NCBI GenBank assembly: GCA_044226685.1
Contig: JBGAGP010000048.1
Location: 1 to 30,235, forward strand
From: Dongia_A sp044226685
GTDB taxonomy: Bacteria; Pseudomonadota; Alphaproteobacteria; Dongiales; Dongiaceae
DNA length: 30,235 nt
Direction: 5' to 3'
Shown here: one piece after another, positions 13,752 to 21,629 of the stretch
Position numbering within the stretch: position 1 is the first letter of the stretch
Layout of the letters: each line of letters begins with the position of its first letter
Notes under the pieces: generated by a model
The model's input: the letters and a program-made list of their open reading frames with translations, nothing else
Databases searched by the model: none
What the model was told of the DNA's origin: nothing
Made by a program: the position numbers and the translations under genes

Positions 13752-15686
13752 TCATTCCGGCAATCCTGCTTTCCGCATGCCGTCCCTGATATGCTCGCCC
13801 TCGGCCATGCCCCAACCCGCGCGCCGGAGCTTGCCGATCGAGAAATCGGGCCTGACCCGCAACACTTGCGCAACCGCCGCCGCGGCCTCCTCCATGCGAC
13901 CCAGTTGTGCATAGCAGGCGGCAAGGCGAGACGATACCCAGTGTCCAGGCCTGGCGAGGTGGAGATAGGCCTCTATCGCGTCCTCGTAACGGTGTGCCAC
14001 GTAGAAAACGATGCCGAGGTCGATCCAGTACCATTCAGGGTGATACGGGTTGAGCCGCATGGCATGGCGAATCCGATCGATGCCTTCTTCGGGCCGCCCG
14101 AGCAAGGCGCACAGCGCACCTGAAGTTGCAATGACATTGGCGTCGTTGGGATTGAGCACCATCGCGCGCTGGTAGTGCTGCTCCTCGCCCTTCAGGTCGC
14201 CACTGACGCCGCGGATCATCCCCACCAGCCAGTGAATACGGCCGTCCTCACTGTCCATCTGCAGACCGCCCGACGCCATCTCCAGCGCTTTGGCGACGAT
14301 ATCCGGCGGCGCCTCGTCGTAATTGTGCAGGACCACGTCCGCGAAACCGCGATAGGCACGCGCAAGCGGGTAATCGGGATCGAGATCGACAGCCCGCTGG
14401 AACAGTTCCACCGCACGCTCATTGTCACCCGGCTCATAGCCGCGCAGATGCTTGATCCCGCGCAGAACACAGTCATAGGCGGCTGGATTTGGCTTGCGCC
14501 GGCCTTGTTGCATGAGAGCACTTTCCACGCGCCCGTACAGCGTCGCCACCAGCGCTCGCGTGATGGCGTCGGGAATGTTGGCGATATCCGCAAACGCATG
14601 GTCGTAGGCTTCGCCCCATACCTGCGCGCGGGTTGAAGCGTCGATCAGCCGGACGGTGATGCGTACGCGCTCGCCCTGTCGCTGCAGGCTGCCTTGCACC
14701 AGATGCGCGACACCCAGTCGCCTGCCGACCTCGATGATGTCACTCGCCTGCTTCGCTATCATCGATGAAGAGTGGCGATCGATGACGAACAGCAGCTTGA
14801 ACCGGCCGAGGCCGGTGATGATGTCCTCGGCGACGCCGTCGCATAAGTGGTCGATGTCGGAATCGCGACTGAGGTTGCTGAACGGGAGCACCGCGATCGA
14901 GGGCCGGTCCGCCGCTGGTTCCGGCGGCACCGGCGCCGGCGCCGGACGCTCGGTCAGGATGTCGCGGTACAGTGTCTCGGTCTGCAAATCGGGCGTCGCG
15001 TCGACGTCAAGCTTCAGCGCGTCGCGACATTCCGCATAGAGCCTCAGCGCGGCGGCGCGCTCGCCGCCGGCGACATGTAGCCGCATCAGCGCGCGATAGA
15101 CCGGCTCGCACAGCCGGTCGCGCGCCAGCAGACGCTGCGCCAGCGCCATTGCCGCATCGCTGCGCGTGCCGGCCTGCGCCATCTGCTCCACCAGCCGCAC
15201 CGCGCGCAGAGCGAGGCGCTCGCGCTCCGGCGCCAGCCAGGCCTCGAATTCCGGCGTCAGCCCGTCGACCCCCTCCAGCAGGTCGCCGCGATAGAGCGCC
15301 GCCGCGCGCTCATGCGGATCCGTCGCATCCGCCGCCTGCTGAAAGGCAAGGGCGTCGATCTCCACCCCGGCCGGGTTGAAGGTCACCGTCTCGCGGTCGG
15401 TCGCCAACGGGTCCAGGCCCGCCTGGCGGAAGGCTTGGCGGATGGCGGCCAGCGACTGGCGCAGGGAATCGCGCGCCTGGGTCTCGCCGCGGTCGCCCCA
15501 GAGCAGCCCGGCCAATCGGTCGCGCCCCAAAGGCCGGCCGGCCTGCAGCGCCAGATGGGCCAGCAGCAGCCGGTCTTTGCGCGTGGAGAGGGGCAGATCC
15601 CCGCCCTCCGCCAACCGCAGGCCGAACCCGCCCAGCAATGTAAGGCTGCATGTCGCCAAAGTCTGATTCCCCGGCTCGCGTCCCAA
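13752..15686 (-). CDS. BTAD/FlgO-like/TPR transcriptional regulator
   Basis: Large SARP-like regulator of about 644 aa. Residues 1-100 hold an OmpR-type winged helix (LLGGFGLRLA...LSTRKDRLLLAHLAL...LWGDRGETQARDSLRQSLAAIRQ), 100-245 the bacterial transcriptional activation domain, which is helical and TPR-like (ALYRGDLLEGVDG...FEAWLAPERERL...YAECRDAL), about 265-385 a FlgO/TolB-like alpha/beta domain (SIAVLPFSNLSRDSD, GVAEDIITGLGRF, AHLVQGSLQRQGERVRITVRLID), and 400-640 TPR repeats (AVELFQRAVDLDPDYPLA, HYQRAMVLNPNDANVI). This order is common in alphaproteobacterial regulators sometimes labelled adenylate cyclase, but no cyclase domain is present here. The frame has no ATG; the start is TTG at 15686 or a TTG at about 15659 with GGGGA 8 bp before it. 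The signal and targets are unknown. Confidence 0.85.
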   Translation of the reverse strand: MGREPGNQTLATCSLTLLGGFGLRLAEGGDLPLSTRKDRLLLAHLALQAGRPLGRDRLAGLLWGDRGETQARDSLRQSLAAIRQAFRQAGLDPLATDRETVTFNPAGVEIDALAFQQAADATDPHERAAALYRGDLLEGVDGLTPEFEAWLAPERERLALRAVRLVEQMAQAGTRSDAAMALAQRLLARDRLCEPVYRALMRLHVAGGERAAALRLYAECRDALKLDVDATPDLQTETLYRDILTERPAPAPVPPEPAADRPSIAVLPFSNLSRDSDIDHLCDGVAEDIITGLGRFKLLFVIDRHSSSMIAKQASDIIEVGRRLGVAHLVQGSLQRQGERVRITVRLIDASTRAQVWGEAYDHAFADIANIPDAITRALVATLYGRVESALMQQGRRKPNPAAYDCVLRGIKHLRGYEPGDNERAVELFQRAVDLDPDYPLARAYRGFADVVLHNYDEAPPDIVAKALEMASGGLQMDSEDGRIHWLVGMIRGVSGDLKGEEQHYQRAMVLNPNDANVIATSGALCALLGRPEEGIDRIRHAMRLNPYHPEWYWIDLGIVFYVAHRYEDAIEAYLHLARPGHWVSSRLAACYAQLGRMEEAAAAVAQVLRVRPDFSIGKLRRAGWGMAEGEHIRDGMRKAGLPE

Positions 15687-15857
15687 ATGCGCGTTTCAGA
15701 GCGCCGATTTCAGCCCCGGTCGCGGATTTTACGCACTTTTCACGCGGCTTCCATCCCGGCACGCGGTTGGACCCGGAAATCCAGCCGGCTTTTCCGTCTG
15801 GCTTTACGGGGCGGCGGCAATCTTGCCCCAACGCAACGCCATGCAAGGGGGAAGATC

Positions 15858-16049
15858 ATGTGGGGTCTGCTGCAATCCATCCGCGGTTTGGCCGCGCTCC
15901 GACGCCGTCCTGCCGCGCCCCAACACCCCGTCGGCCGCCGGGCCGACGCCTCCACTACCGATTGGCTCCCGCCGGTCCTGGATCCCGGCGACTGGTCGCT
16001 TAGCCTGACGGCAGACCGCAGCGCCGGCTGGTATTTCGAGCGCGACTGA
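15858..16049 (+). CDS. 63-aa small protein, unknown
   Basis: An ATG at 15858 follows GGGGGAAG at a suitable 5-6 bp spacing. The frame encodes MWGLLQSIRGLAALRRRP..., a basic amphipathic N-terminus, then a proline- and tryptophan-containing middle (DWLPPVLDPGDWSLSL) and ends SAGWYFERD. It lies between the divergent regulator and chaC, 53 bp before the latter. I do not recognise a family. A longer reading frame back to 15312 is antisense to the regulator and is not believed. Confidence 0.5.
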   Translation: MWGLLQSIRGLAALRRRPAAPQHPVGRRADASTTDWLPPVLDPGDWSLSLTADRSAGWYFERD

Positions 16050-16102
16050 GGCACCCTGGCACGGAGAGCGCGTCCGAGGGCGTGAATATTATGAAAGGTC
16101 AA

Positions 16103-16855
16103 ATGGCGCTGACGGCCGAACTGGTCGCGCGCTGCGAACGCATCGAGCCGGACCCGGGTCCGGAAGGCGGCTATCGCCACTATGAGGACAAGGATTTCGA
16201 GGCGGCGGCGGCGCGGCTGTTGCAGCAGGCCGAGCCCGGGCCGTTCTGGATTTTTGCCTATGGCTCGCTGATCTGGAAGCCGGCGATCCCCACCACCGAT
16301 CATCGCCTGGCCATGGCGCCAGGCTGGCATCGCGCCTTCTGCTTGCATCTGACCCGCTTTCGCGGCTCGCCAAGCCAGCCGGGCCTGATGATGGGCCTGA
16401 AACGCGGCGGCAGCTGCAAGGGCATGATCCATCGCATCGCCGATGAGGAGCGCCGGCCGCTGTTGGTGCAGTTGCTGAAACGCGAGGTCGGCTGCGACGA
16501 GGACGTGACCGGCGTGCGCTGGATCAAGGTCAGGACCGAGACCGGCCCGGCGCGGGCCCTCGCCTTCTGGGCCGAGCCGGAGGGCCTCGCCGACTGGGTC
16601 GACGTGCCGCTGCCCGAGGTGGCGCGCATCCTGGCCAGGGCTTGCGGCCACGTCGGCTCGGGCGCGGCCTATTTGTTCAACACCGTCAGGCACCTGGAAG
16701 AGCTCGGCATCCGCGACCGCAACCTGTGGCGGCTGCAGCAGATGGTTGCCGACGAGATCAGGCGGCTGCACCTGCCAGATCCCGCCGCCGACACTGCGGT
16801 CGAGTCAGCGGCCGCGCCAGAGACCCTCACGAGTGAGGTCATCCTGGACCGATAG
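16103..16855 (+). CDS. chaC: ChaC-like glutathione-specific gamma-glutamylcyclotransferase
   Basis: Cytoplasmic enzyme that cleaves glutathione to 5-oxoproline and Cys-Gly. The 250-aa protein has FAYGSLIWKP at about residues 51-60, the substrate-binding YGSLIW motif, then HRAFCLHLTRFRGSPSQPGLMMGL, GGSCKGMIHRI, LLKREVG with the probable catalytic glutamate, the ALAFWAEP strand and the C-terminal GSGAAYLFNTVRHLEELGI...DLWRLQQMV-type helix. ATG 16103 is chosen because AAAGG lies 5 bp before it; ATG 16091 and GTG 16082 are in frame. Its 3' end overlaps the convergent aminotransferase gene by 51 bp, so the C-terminal AAAPETLTSEVILDR tail is encoded opposite that gene. Confidence 0.9.
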   Translation: MALTAELVARCERIEPDPGPEGGYRHYEDKDFEAAAARLLQQAEPGPFWIFAYGSLIWKPAIPTTDHRLAMAPGWHRAFCLHLTRFRGSPSQPGLMMGLKRGGSCKGMIHRIADEERRPLLVQLLKREVGCDEDVTGVRWIKVRTETGPARALAFWAEPEGLADWVDVPLPEVARILARACGHVGSGAAYLFNTVRHLEELGIRDRNLWRLQQMVADEIRRLHLPDPAADTAVESAAAPETLTSEVILDR

Positions 16856-18214
16856 AATGGCGCCGCGCATGGCGGCGACGGTCTCGTCGATCTGCGCCTT
16901 GGTGATGATCAGCGGCGGTGACAGCACGATGAGGTTGCCCATCGGGCGGATCATCAGCCCGCGCTCGCGGCAGCGCTCGAACACACGCTTCGCCACGTTC
17001 CAGTCGCCCGGGCAGGGCGTCTTCGCCTCGCGGTCGGAAACGCATTCGACGCAGACCATGAAATGACTGCCGCGCACGTCGCCGACCAGTTCCAGCTCGG
17101 CGAGCTTCTCCAGCTCGGCGTGGAAATACGGCCCCCATTTGCGCACATGGCCGCAGATGTCCTCGCGCTCCAGGATGTCGAGCGCGGCAAGCCCGGCGGC
17201 GCAGGCGACCGGATGCGACGAATAGGTGAAGCCGTTGGCGAAATTCTGCCCCTCGCCCGCCGTATCCAGCATCTTGTTGTAGAGCGCGTCGGAGACCAGG
17301 AAGGCGCCGAGCGGCACATAGCCGGAGGTCAGCCCCTTCGCCGCGGTGATGACGTCGGGCACGATGTGGAAGACCGGCTCGGAGGCGAAGACATGGCCAA
17401 GGCGGCCGAAGCCGGTCACCACCTCGTCGGAGATGTAGAGCACGCCGTATTTGCGGCACACCTCCCAGGTGCGGCGCTGGTAGCCCGGCGGCGGCACGAT
17501 CACCCCGCCCGAGGCCAGCAGCGGCTCGGCGATGAAGCAGGCGACGTTCTCCGCGCCGAGCTCGAGGATCTTGTTCTCGAGGTCGTGGACGCAGCGGTCG
17601 CAGAATTCCTCCACGCTCATGCCCTCGGGCCGGCGATAGGGATTGGGTGCGGGCAAATGATGCACGATGTCGGCGGCGAAGCGCATATGCGGCTTGTCGG
17701 CCGGCTTGCCCGACAAGGTGGCGGTCAGGAAGGTGGAGCCGTGATAGGCCTGCTCGCGCGAGATCACGTGGCGGCGCTGCGGCTGGCCGATGAAGCTGAA
17801 ATAGAAATGGATGAAGCGCACCGCGGAATCGACCGCGGTGGAGCCGCCGGTGGTGAAGAACACGCGGTTGAGGTCGCCCGGCGCATATTTCGCGATGCGG
17901 TGGGCGAATTCGATTGCCGGCTCGGTCGAGTTCTTGCTGAAGGGCGAGTAGTAGCACATCCGCTTGGCCTGGCGCGCCATCGCCTCGGCGATCTCGTCGC
18001 GGCCATAGCCGACATTGACGCACCACATGCCGCCCATGCCGTCGATCATCTTCTGGCCCTCGGCGTCGTAGACATGGACGCCCTCGGCATGGTCGATGAT
18101 CAGCGGCTTCTGCGCCCGCACGGCGCCGAGATCGACCCAGGGATGGATCAGGTGGCGCTTGTCGAGGTCCTCCAGCCGCTCGCGCTGCATGGAATCGGTC
18201 AGGTTGGTCAACAT
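16805..18214 (-). CDS. Class III aminotransferase, probably polyamine (putrescine)-pyruvate aminotransferase
   Basis: PLP-dependent enzyme transferring a terminal amino group, most likely from putrescine or another polyamine/omega-amine to pyruvate. The 469-aa protein shows GMGGMWCVNVGYGR, YYSPFSKNSTEPAIEFA, TTGGSTAVDSAVRF, AYHGST, AEPLLASGGVIVPPPGY, ISDEVVTGFGRLG with the PLP-ring aspartate D263, TAAKGLTSGYVPLGA with the PLP lysine K293, and FTYSSHPVACAAGLA. GAGGT lies before the ATG at 18214. It is 80 bp downstream of the PotF-like gene on the same strand, with a terminator between, which supports a polyamine role; omega-amino-acid:pyruvate aminotransferase is the main alternative. Confidence 0.9.
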   Translation of the reverse strand: MLTNLTDSMQRERLEDLDKRHLIHPWVDLGAVRAQKPLIIDHAEGVHVYDAEGQKMIDGMGGMWCVNVGYGRDEIAEAMARQAKRMCYYSPFSKNSTEPAIEFAHRIAKYAPGDLNRVFFTTGGSTAVDSAVRFIHFYFSFIGQPQRRHVISREQAYHGSTFLTATLSGKPADKPHMRFAADIVHHLPAPNPYRRPEGMSVEEFCDRCVHDLENKILELGAENVACFIAEPLLASGGVIVPPPGYQRRTWEVCRKYGVLYISDEVVTGFGRLGHVFASEPVFHIVPDVITAAKGLTSGYVPLGAFLVSDALYNKMLDTAGEGQNFANGFTYSSHPVACAAGLAALDILEREDICGHVRKWGPYFHAELEKLAELELVGDVRGSHFMVCVECVSDREAKTPCPGDWNVAKRVFERCRERGLMIRPMGNLIVLSPPLIITKAQIDETVAAMRGAILSVQDDLTREGLWRGR

Positions 18215-18247
18215 CGCTCTACCTCGGTCTTCGGAATTCCGGGCGCG

Positions 18248-18278
18248 AAAAACGGGGCGTGGCGGACCACGCCCCGTT
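18248..18278 (-). terminator. Rho-independent terminator between potF-like gene and aminotransferase
   Basis: A perfect 12-bp stem, AACGGGGCGTGG (18251-18262) with CCACGCCCCGTT (18267-18278) and a 4-base loop, followed on the minus strand by TTTTT (18252-18248). It should end or attenuate leftward transcription after the binding-protein gene. Confidence 0.8.
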
Positions 18279-18294
18279 CGCGGTGGTCTGGTGG

Positions 18295-19416
18295 TTACTG
18301 GCCCGTCTTGGCGCGGGTGAATTCGCGGTTGAGGATGCGCGTGCCCTCGCCCGTCCGCACGTCGATGGTGAAGATGTTGGTGAGGCGCGTCGGGTCCGGA
18401 TACATCGCCGGGTCGTCCCGCAGCGACGCGTCGACCAGCGGCGTCGCCTTCTCGTTGGCGTTGGCATAGCCGATGTCGTTGCTCACCTGGGCGATCACCT
18501 CGGGCCGCATCATGTAGTCGAGGAATTCGAGCGCCTCGGCGGGATGCTTGGAATCCTTGAGGATCACCATGCCGTCATAGTCCATGTTGACGCCTTCCTT
18601 GGGCGACACGAACTTCAGGTCGACGTCGGACTTGGTCTCCTCCGCCCGCGCCTTGGCCTGCGAATAGTCACCCGACCAGGTCATCGCCAGGCAGCGGCTG
18701 CCGTCGGCCAGCGCGTTGATCGTGCCGCTGGAATCGAAGGCCGCGACATGCGGCTGGGCCTTGGCGACCAGGTCGCCGGCCTGCTTCAGTTCCTTTTCGT
18801 CGTTGGTGCCGGGATGCAGATGCAGGTAGTTCAGCGCCAGGTCCATCACGTCTTCCGGGGAATCCAGGATGCTGACGCCGCAGGGGGTGAACTTCGACAC
18901 CACCGCCGGGTCGAAGAACATCGCCCAGGAATCGACCGGCGCGTTGGAGTCGATCGCCATCACCTTCTTGGCGTCGTAGACATAGCCGTTGGTCCAGAAC
19001 ATGTAGGGAATCACGTACTGGTTCCCCGGATCGACCACCGCCAGCGCGTCCCAGAAGCGCTGGCCGATATTGCCCAGGTTCTTCAGCTTCGACTTGTCGA
19101 GCGGCAGATACAGGCCCTGCTTGACGTGCTGGCTGATGTAGTAGCGGCCGGGGAAGACGATGTCGTAGCCCGAGGAGCCCGCCTGCAGGCGCGCATCCAT
19201 GGTCTCGTAGCCGTCGAACAGGTCATAGGTGACCTTGATCCCGGTTTCCTTCTCGAAATTCGCGATGGTGTCGACGCCGATATAGTCCGACCAGTTGTAG
19301 ATATAGAGCTCGCGCTGCTGCGCCTGCGCCGCGTCCGATCCCGCCGTCATCCCGCCGGCAAGCGCCAGAAGCGCGGCCGCGGCGGTCATTCCCAGGAACT
19401 GCCTCTTGGATGTCAT
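18295..19416 (-). CDS. potF: Periplasmic polyamine-binding protein (PotF/PotD type)
   Basis: Solute-binding component of a spermidine/putrescine ABC transporter. The 373-aa precursor begins MTSKRQFLGMTAAAALLALAGG with an export signal cleaved near QAQ. The mature protein starts ELYIYNWSDYIGVDTIANFEKETGIKVTYDLFDGYE, typical of PotF, followed by GSSGYDIVFPGRYYISQ, YVIPYMFWTNGYVYD, FFDPAVVSKF, CLAMTWSGDY, VNMDYDGMVI and FLDYMMRPEVIAQVSNDIGYANAN. No permease or ATPase genes follow in this window; the aminotransferase does. Transcription probably starts in the 234-bp divergent gap with the TetR-type gene, where a palindrome 88 bp upstream of the ATG may be the operator. Confidence 0.93.
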   Translation of the reverse strand: MTSKRQFLGMTAAAALLALAGGMTAGSDAAQAQQRELYIYNWSDYIGVDTIANFEKETGIKVTYDLFDGYETMDARLQAGSSGYDIVFPGRYYISQHVKQGLYLPLDKSKLKNLGNIGQRFWDALAVVDPGNQYVIPYMFWTNGYVYDAKKVMAIDSNAPVDSWAMFFDPAVVSKFTPCGVSILDSPEDVMDLALNYLHLHPGTNDEKELKQAGDLVAKAQPHVAAFDSSGTINALADGSRCLAMTWSGDYSQAKARAEETKSDVDLKFVSPKEGVNMDYDGMVILKDSKHPAEALEFLDYMMRPEVIAQVSNDIGYANANEKATPLVDASLRDDPAMYPDPTRLTNIFTIDVRTGEGTRILNREFTRAKTGQ

Positions 19417-19503
19417 GATCCTCTCCCGTCTGTTGCCGTCGCGCGGGCCCCGTTGGACCGGGACGGCCGCGCCGGATGCGGCGGTTGGCCCGCCTTGATT
19501 TTC

Positions 19504-19519
19504 ATGAATGATCGTTCAT
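19504..19519. promoter_or_regulatory. TetR-type operator candidate between potF and its divergent regulator
   Basis: ATGAATGATCGTTCAT is a 16-bp palindrome with a single mismatched pair, of the TGAACGATCGTTCA kind used by many TetR-family regulators. It lies 88 bp upstream of the potF ATG. Confidence 0.5.
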
Positions 19520-19578
19520 AGAATTCGGCATTGTCAAGCGGGCTTGGTCCGGGAACGCATTCCTCGCCGGTATCCGGC

Positions 19579-19629
19579 GCCATTCCGCGGCACCGTTCCG
19601 CCCCACCATTCCGCCCCCACCATTCCGCA
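19579..19629 (+). repeat. Four tandem CACCATTCCGCC-like elements
   Basis: GCCATTCCGCGG, CACCGTTCCGCC, CACCATTCCGCC and CACCATTCCGCA follow one another at 12-14 bp intervals, just before the TetR-type gene start. The irregular spacing makes them look like binding sites or slippage products rather than coding repeats. Confidence 0.4.
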
Positions 19630-19650
19630 TCGGGGGCGGGCGGTGATACG

Positions 19651-20382
19651 ATGCATCAACCGGGCGATTGCCTCGGGAAAGTGACGGCTGCGAAAGCGAT
19701 GGCTGCGACATCCAGGACCGCGAAGGCGAAACCGACCAAGGCCGTCGCGCTGCGGGCCGGCCGGCCCAGGAGCCGCGCCGAGGCCAAGGCCTTCTATCGC
19801 GCCCGCATGATGGAGGCCGCGATCGAGGGCATTGCCCGGCACGGCTTTTCCGGCATCACCGTCTCGCGCCTGGTGGAGTATTCCGGCCTGTCGCGCGGCA
19901 TGGTGAACCTCCACTTCGAGCGCAAGCAGGCGCTGCTGCTGCAGGTGCTGAAGCACCTGGCCGACGTCTATCGCGTCGGCTGGCAGGCGGCGGTGGAGCG
20001 TGCCGGCGACGACCCGGCGGCGCGGCTCGCGGCCCTGGTGGACTACGACGTCATGCGTGACGGCCATCCGAGCAACACGCTCACCGCCTGGCTCGCCTTC
20101 CGCCAGGAGGCGATCACCAACCCGGTCTATCGCCCGCTCTGCGACACGCGCGAGGCGGCGTTCTTCGGCACGGTGAAGTCGCTCTGCGCCGCGCTCATCA
20201 AACAAGGCCGCTACAAGCTCGATGCCGAGGTGGCGGCGCTCGGCATCACCTATCTGCTCGAAGGCCTGTGGCTCGACTGGGCCATCGACCCCACGCGCTA
20301 CAGCGCCAGGACCGGCCGCGAAGTCTGCCGCACGCATCTGGCGGCGATTTTTCCGAAGCATTTCGGCAGACGCGCGCGCTGA
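19651..20382 (+). CDS. TetR-family transcriptional regulator, BetI-like
   Basis: One-component repressor, likely of the divergent polyamine-uptake genes. About 243 aa. The N-terminal 45 residues are a low-complexity Ala/Lys-rich extension; the DNA-binding helix-turn-helix is AAIEGIARHGFSGITVSRLVEYSGLSRGMVNLHFERKQALLLQVLKHL, the standard TetR layout with an NLHFxxKxxLL end. The rest (VGWQAAVE, AWLAFRQEAITNPVYRPL, GITYLLEGLWLDWAIDP) matches the BetI-type C-terminal ligand domain. The start is uncertain: ATG 19651, GTG 19681 and ATG 19699 are in frame, and a 19531 start would read through the tandem elements. The ligand is unknown; a choline, polyamine or amine compound is plausible from family and context. 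Confidence 0.88.
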   Translation: MHQPGDCLGKVTAAKAMAATSRTAKAKPTKAVALRAGRPRSRAEAKAFYRARMMEAAIEGIARHGFSGITVSRLVEYSGLSRGMVNLHFERKQALLLQVLKHLADVYRVGWQAAVERAGDDPAARLAALVDYDVMRDGHPSNTLTAWLAFRQEAITNPVYRPLCDTREAAFFGTVKSLCAALIKQGRYKLDAEVAALGITYLLEGLWLDWAIDPTRYSARTGREVCRTHLAAIFPKHFGRRAR

Positions 20383-20390
20383 GAGACCAG

Positions 20391-20496
20391 GCGCTGCAAC
20401 TGCCCCACCCCGACCCTCCCCCGTTCCGGGAGAGGGGGTCGCTGCAAATCCCCTCCCCCTTCAGGGGGAGGTATAGGGAGGGGGCAGTTGCAGCGC
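20391..20496 (+). repeat. Dispersed intergenic repeat B, copy 1
   Basis: A 106-bp element bounded by GCGCTGCAACTGCCC and its inverse GGGCAGTTGCAGCGC, with internal CCCTCCCCC/GGGGGAGG hairpins. It is highly similar to 21377-21475 in the same orientation. It fills the gap between the convergent TetR-type and mutM genes. Confidence 0.85.
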
Positions 20497-20512
20497 GCGA
20501 TCCATCGGCCCG

Positions 20513-21355
20513 CTATTTCTGCTTCCTTGGGCAGAAATACGTCGACCGCCCGCTCTGTGTGATGCGCTTCACGCCGCCGGTTTCTTCGACGTCGCAGGTG
20601 CAGCGCCAGCATTTCTGGCCCTCGCGCTCATAGACCCGCCACTGGTGCTGGAAATAGCCGAGCTCGCCATCGGCCTGCACGTAGTCGCGCAAGGATGAGC
20701 CGCCGGCGGCGATGGCGTCGGTCAGCACCGCCTTGACCGCCGCCGCGAGCTTTTCCGCGCGCTCGCCCTGCACGGACTTGGCGAGGCGCTTGGGCGAGAT
20801 GCCGGCGCGGAACAGGGCCTCCGAGACATAGATGTTGCCGAGTCCGGCCACCACCTTCTGGTCGAGCAGTGCCGCCTTGATCGGCGTCTTCTTGCCCTTC
20901 AGGGCGGCGGCCAGCATCGGGCCGTTGAATTCGTTGCCCAAAGGCTCCGGCCCCATGCCCTTCAGCAGCTTGTGCGCCTCCAGGTCGGCGAGCGGCCAGA
21001 GGTCCATCATGCCGAAGCGCCGCGCATCGTTGAAGCGCAGGCACCAGCCATCCTCGGTCTCGAACACCAGGTGATCATGCGTCTCCAGCGCCGCCGGCCT
21101 GCCCTCCCCGATCAGCATGCGCCCCGACATGCCGAGATGCGCCAGCACCGCGTTGCCGTCGTCGAGCTCCCAGATCATGTATTTCGCCCGCCGCCGGATG
21201 GCGAGGATGCGCCGCCCGGTCAGCCGCGCCGCGAATCTGTCCGGCAACGGAAAGCGCAGATCGGGCCGCCGCTGCTCCACGCGGGTCAGCACCTTGCCCG
21301 CCATTTTCATGGCCAGGCCGCGGCACACGGTTTCCACCTCGGGCAATTCGGGCAC
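20513..21355 (-). CDS. mutM: Formamidopyrimidine-DNA glycosylase (Fpg/MutM)
   Basis: Base-excision repair glycosylase/AP lyase removing 8-oxoguanine and ring-opened purines. The GTG at 21355 must be the start because the mature N-terminus needs the catalytic proline: it gives (M)PELPEVETVCRGL, and AAGGAG precedes it. The 280-aa protein has the conserved lysine in RRRAKYMIWEL, HLGMSGRML, NDARRFGMMDL, the helix-two-turn-helix VVAGLGNIYVSEALFRAGI, and QSGRSTYFC with the phosphate-binding arginine. The C-terminal zinc finger is odd: cysteines occur as CWRCTC, then a 19-residue interval to FCPRKQK, so the usual fourth cysteine (CPxC) is a lysine. It is divergent from ubiE and bracketed by two copies of repeat B. 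Confidence 0.93.
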   Translation of the reverse strand: MPELPEVETVCRGLAMKMAGKVLTRVEQRRPDLRFPLPDRFAARLTGRRILAIRRRAKYMIWELDDGNAVLAHLGMSGRMLIGEGRPAALETHDHLVFETEDGWCLRFNDARRFGMMDLWPLADLEAHKLLKGMGPEPLGNEFNGPMLAAALKGKKTPIKAALLDQKVVAGLGNIYVSEALFRAGISPKRLAKSVQGERAEKLAAAVKAVLTDAIAAGGSSLRDYVQADGELGYFQHQWRVYEREGQKCWRCTCDVEETGGVKRITQSGRSTYFCPRKQK

Positions 21356-21376
21356 GGATGCTCCTTCGACGACGTC

Positions 21377-21475
21377 GCGCTGCAACTGCCCCCACCCCAG
21401 CCCTCCCCCTGCTGGGGAGGGAGGCGATCCCCGCCCCCTTCAGGGGGAGGGATAGGGAGGGGGAAGTTGCAGCGC
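21377..21475 (+). repeat. Dispersed intergenic repeat B, copy 2
   Basis: A 99-bp element with GCGCTGCAACTGCCC at the left and AGTTGCAGCGC at the right, and CCCTCCCCCTGCTGGGGAGGGAGG and CCCCTTCAGGGGG hairpins inside. It is in the mutM/ubiE divergent gap and is oriented like copy 1. Confidence 0.85.
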
Positions 21476-21629
21476 TGGCTCTCCCAAATCAACACATCAT
21501 GCCACGACATCCGATCCTGTCAGCACTGCCAAGGCGGGCGGCAAGGGGGTGCCGCTGCGCCGATTTGCCCGGATTCCCGCGGCAAAGTCCTGTTGGAAAC
21601 CCTTCCGGCCGCAAGCTATGGTGCGGCGC

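Noticed and set aside
16805..16855. Overlap of chaC and aminotransferase ends as a sign of a frameshift
   Set aside because: Both proteins have full-length, sensible C-termini; a short convergent overlap is common.
17063..19521. 468-aa and 420-aa plus-strand frames
   Set aside because: Antisense to the aminotransferase and potF genes; composition typical of shadow frames.
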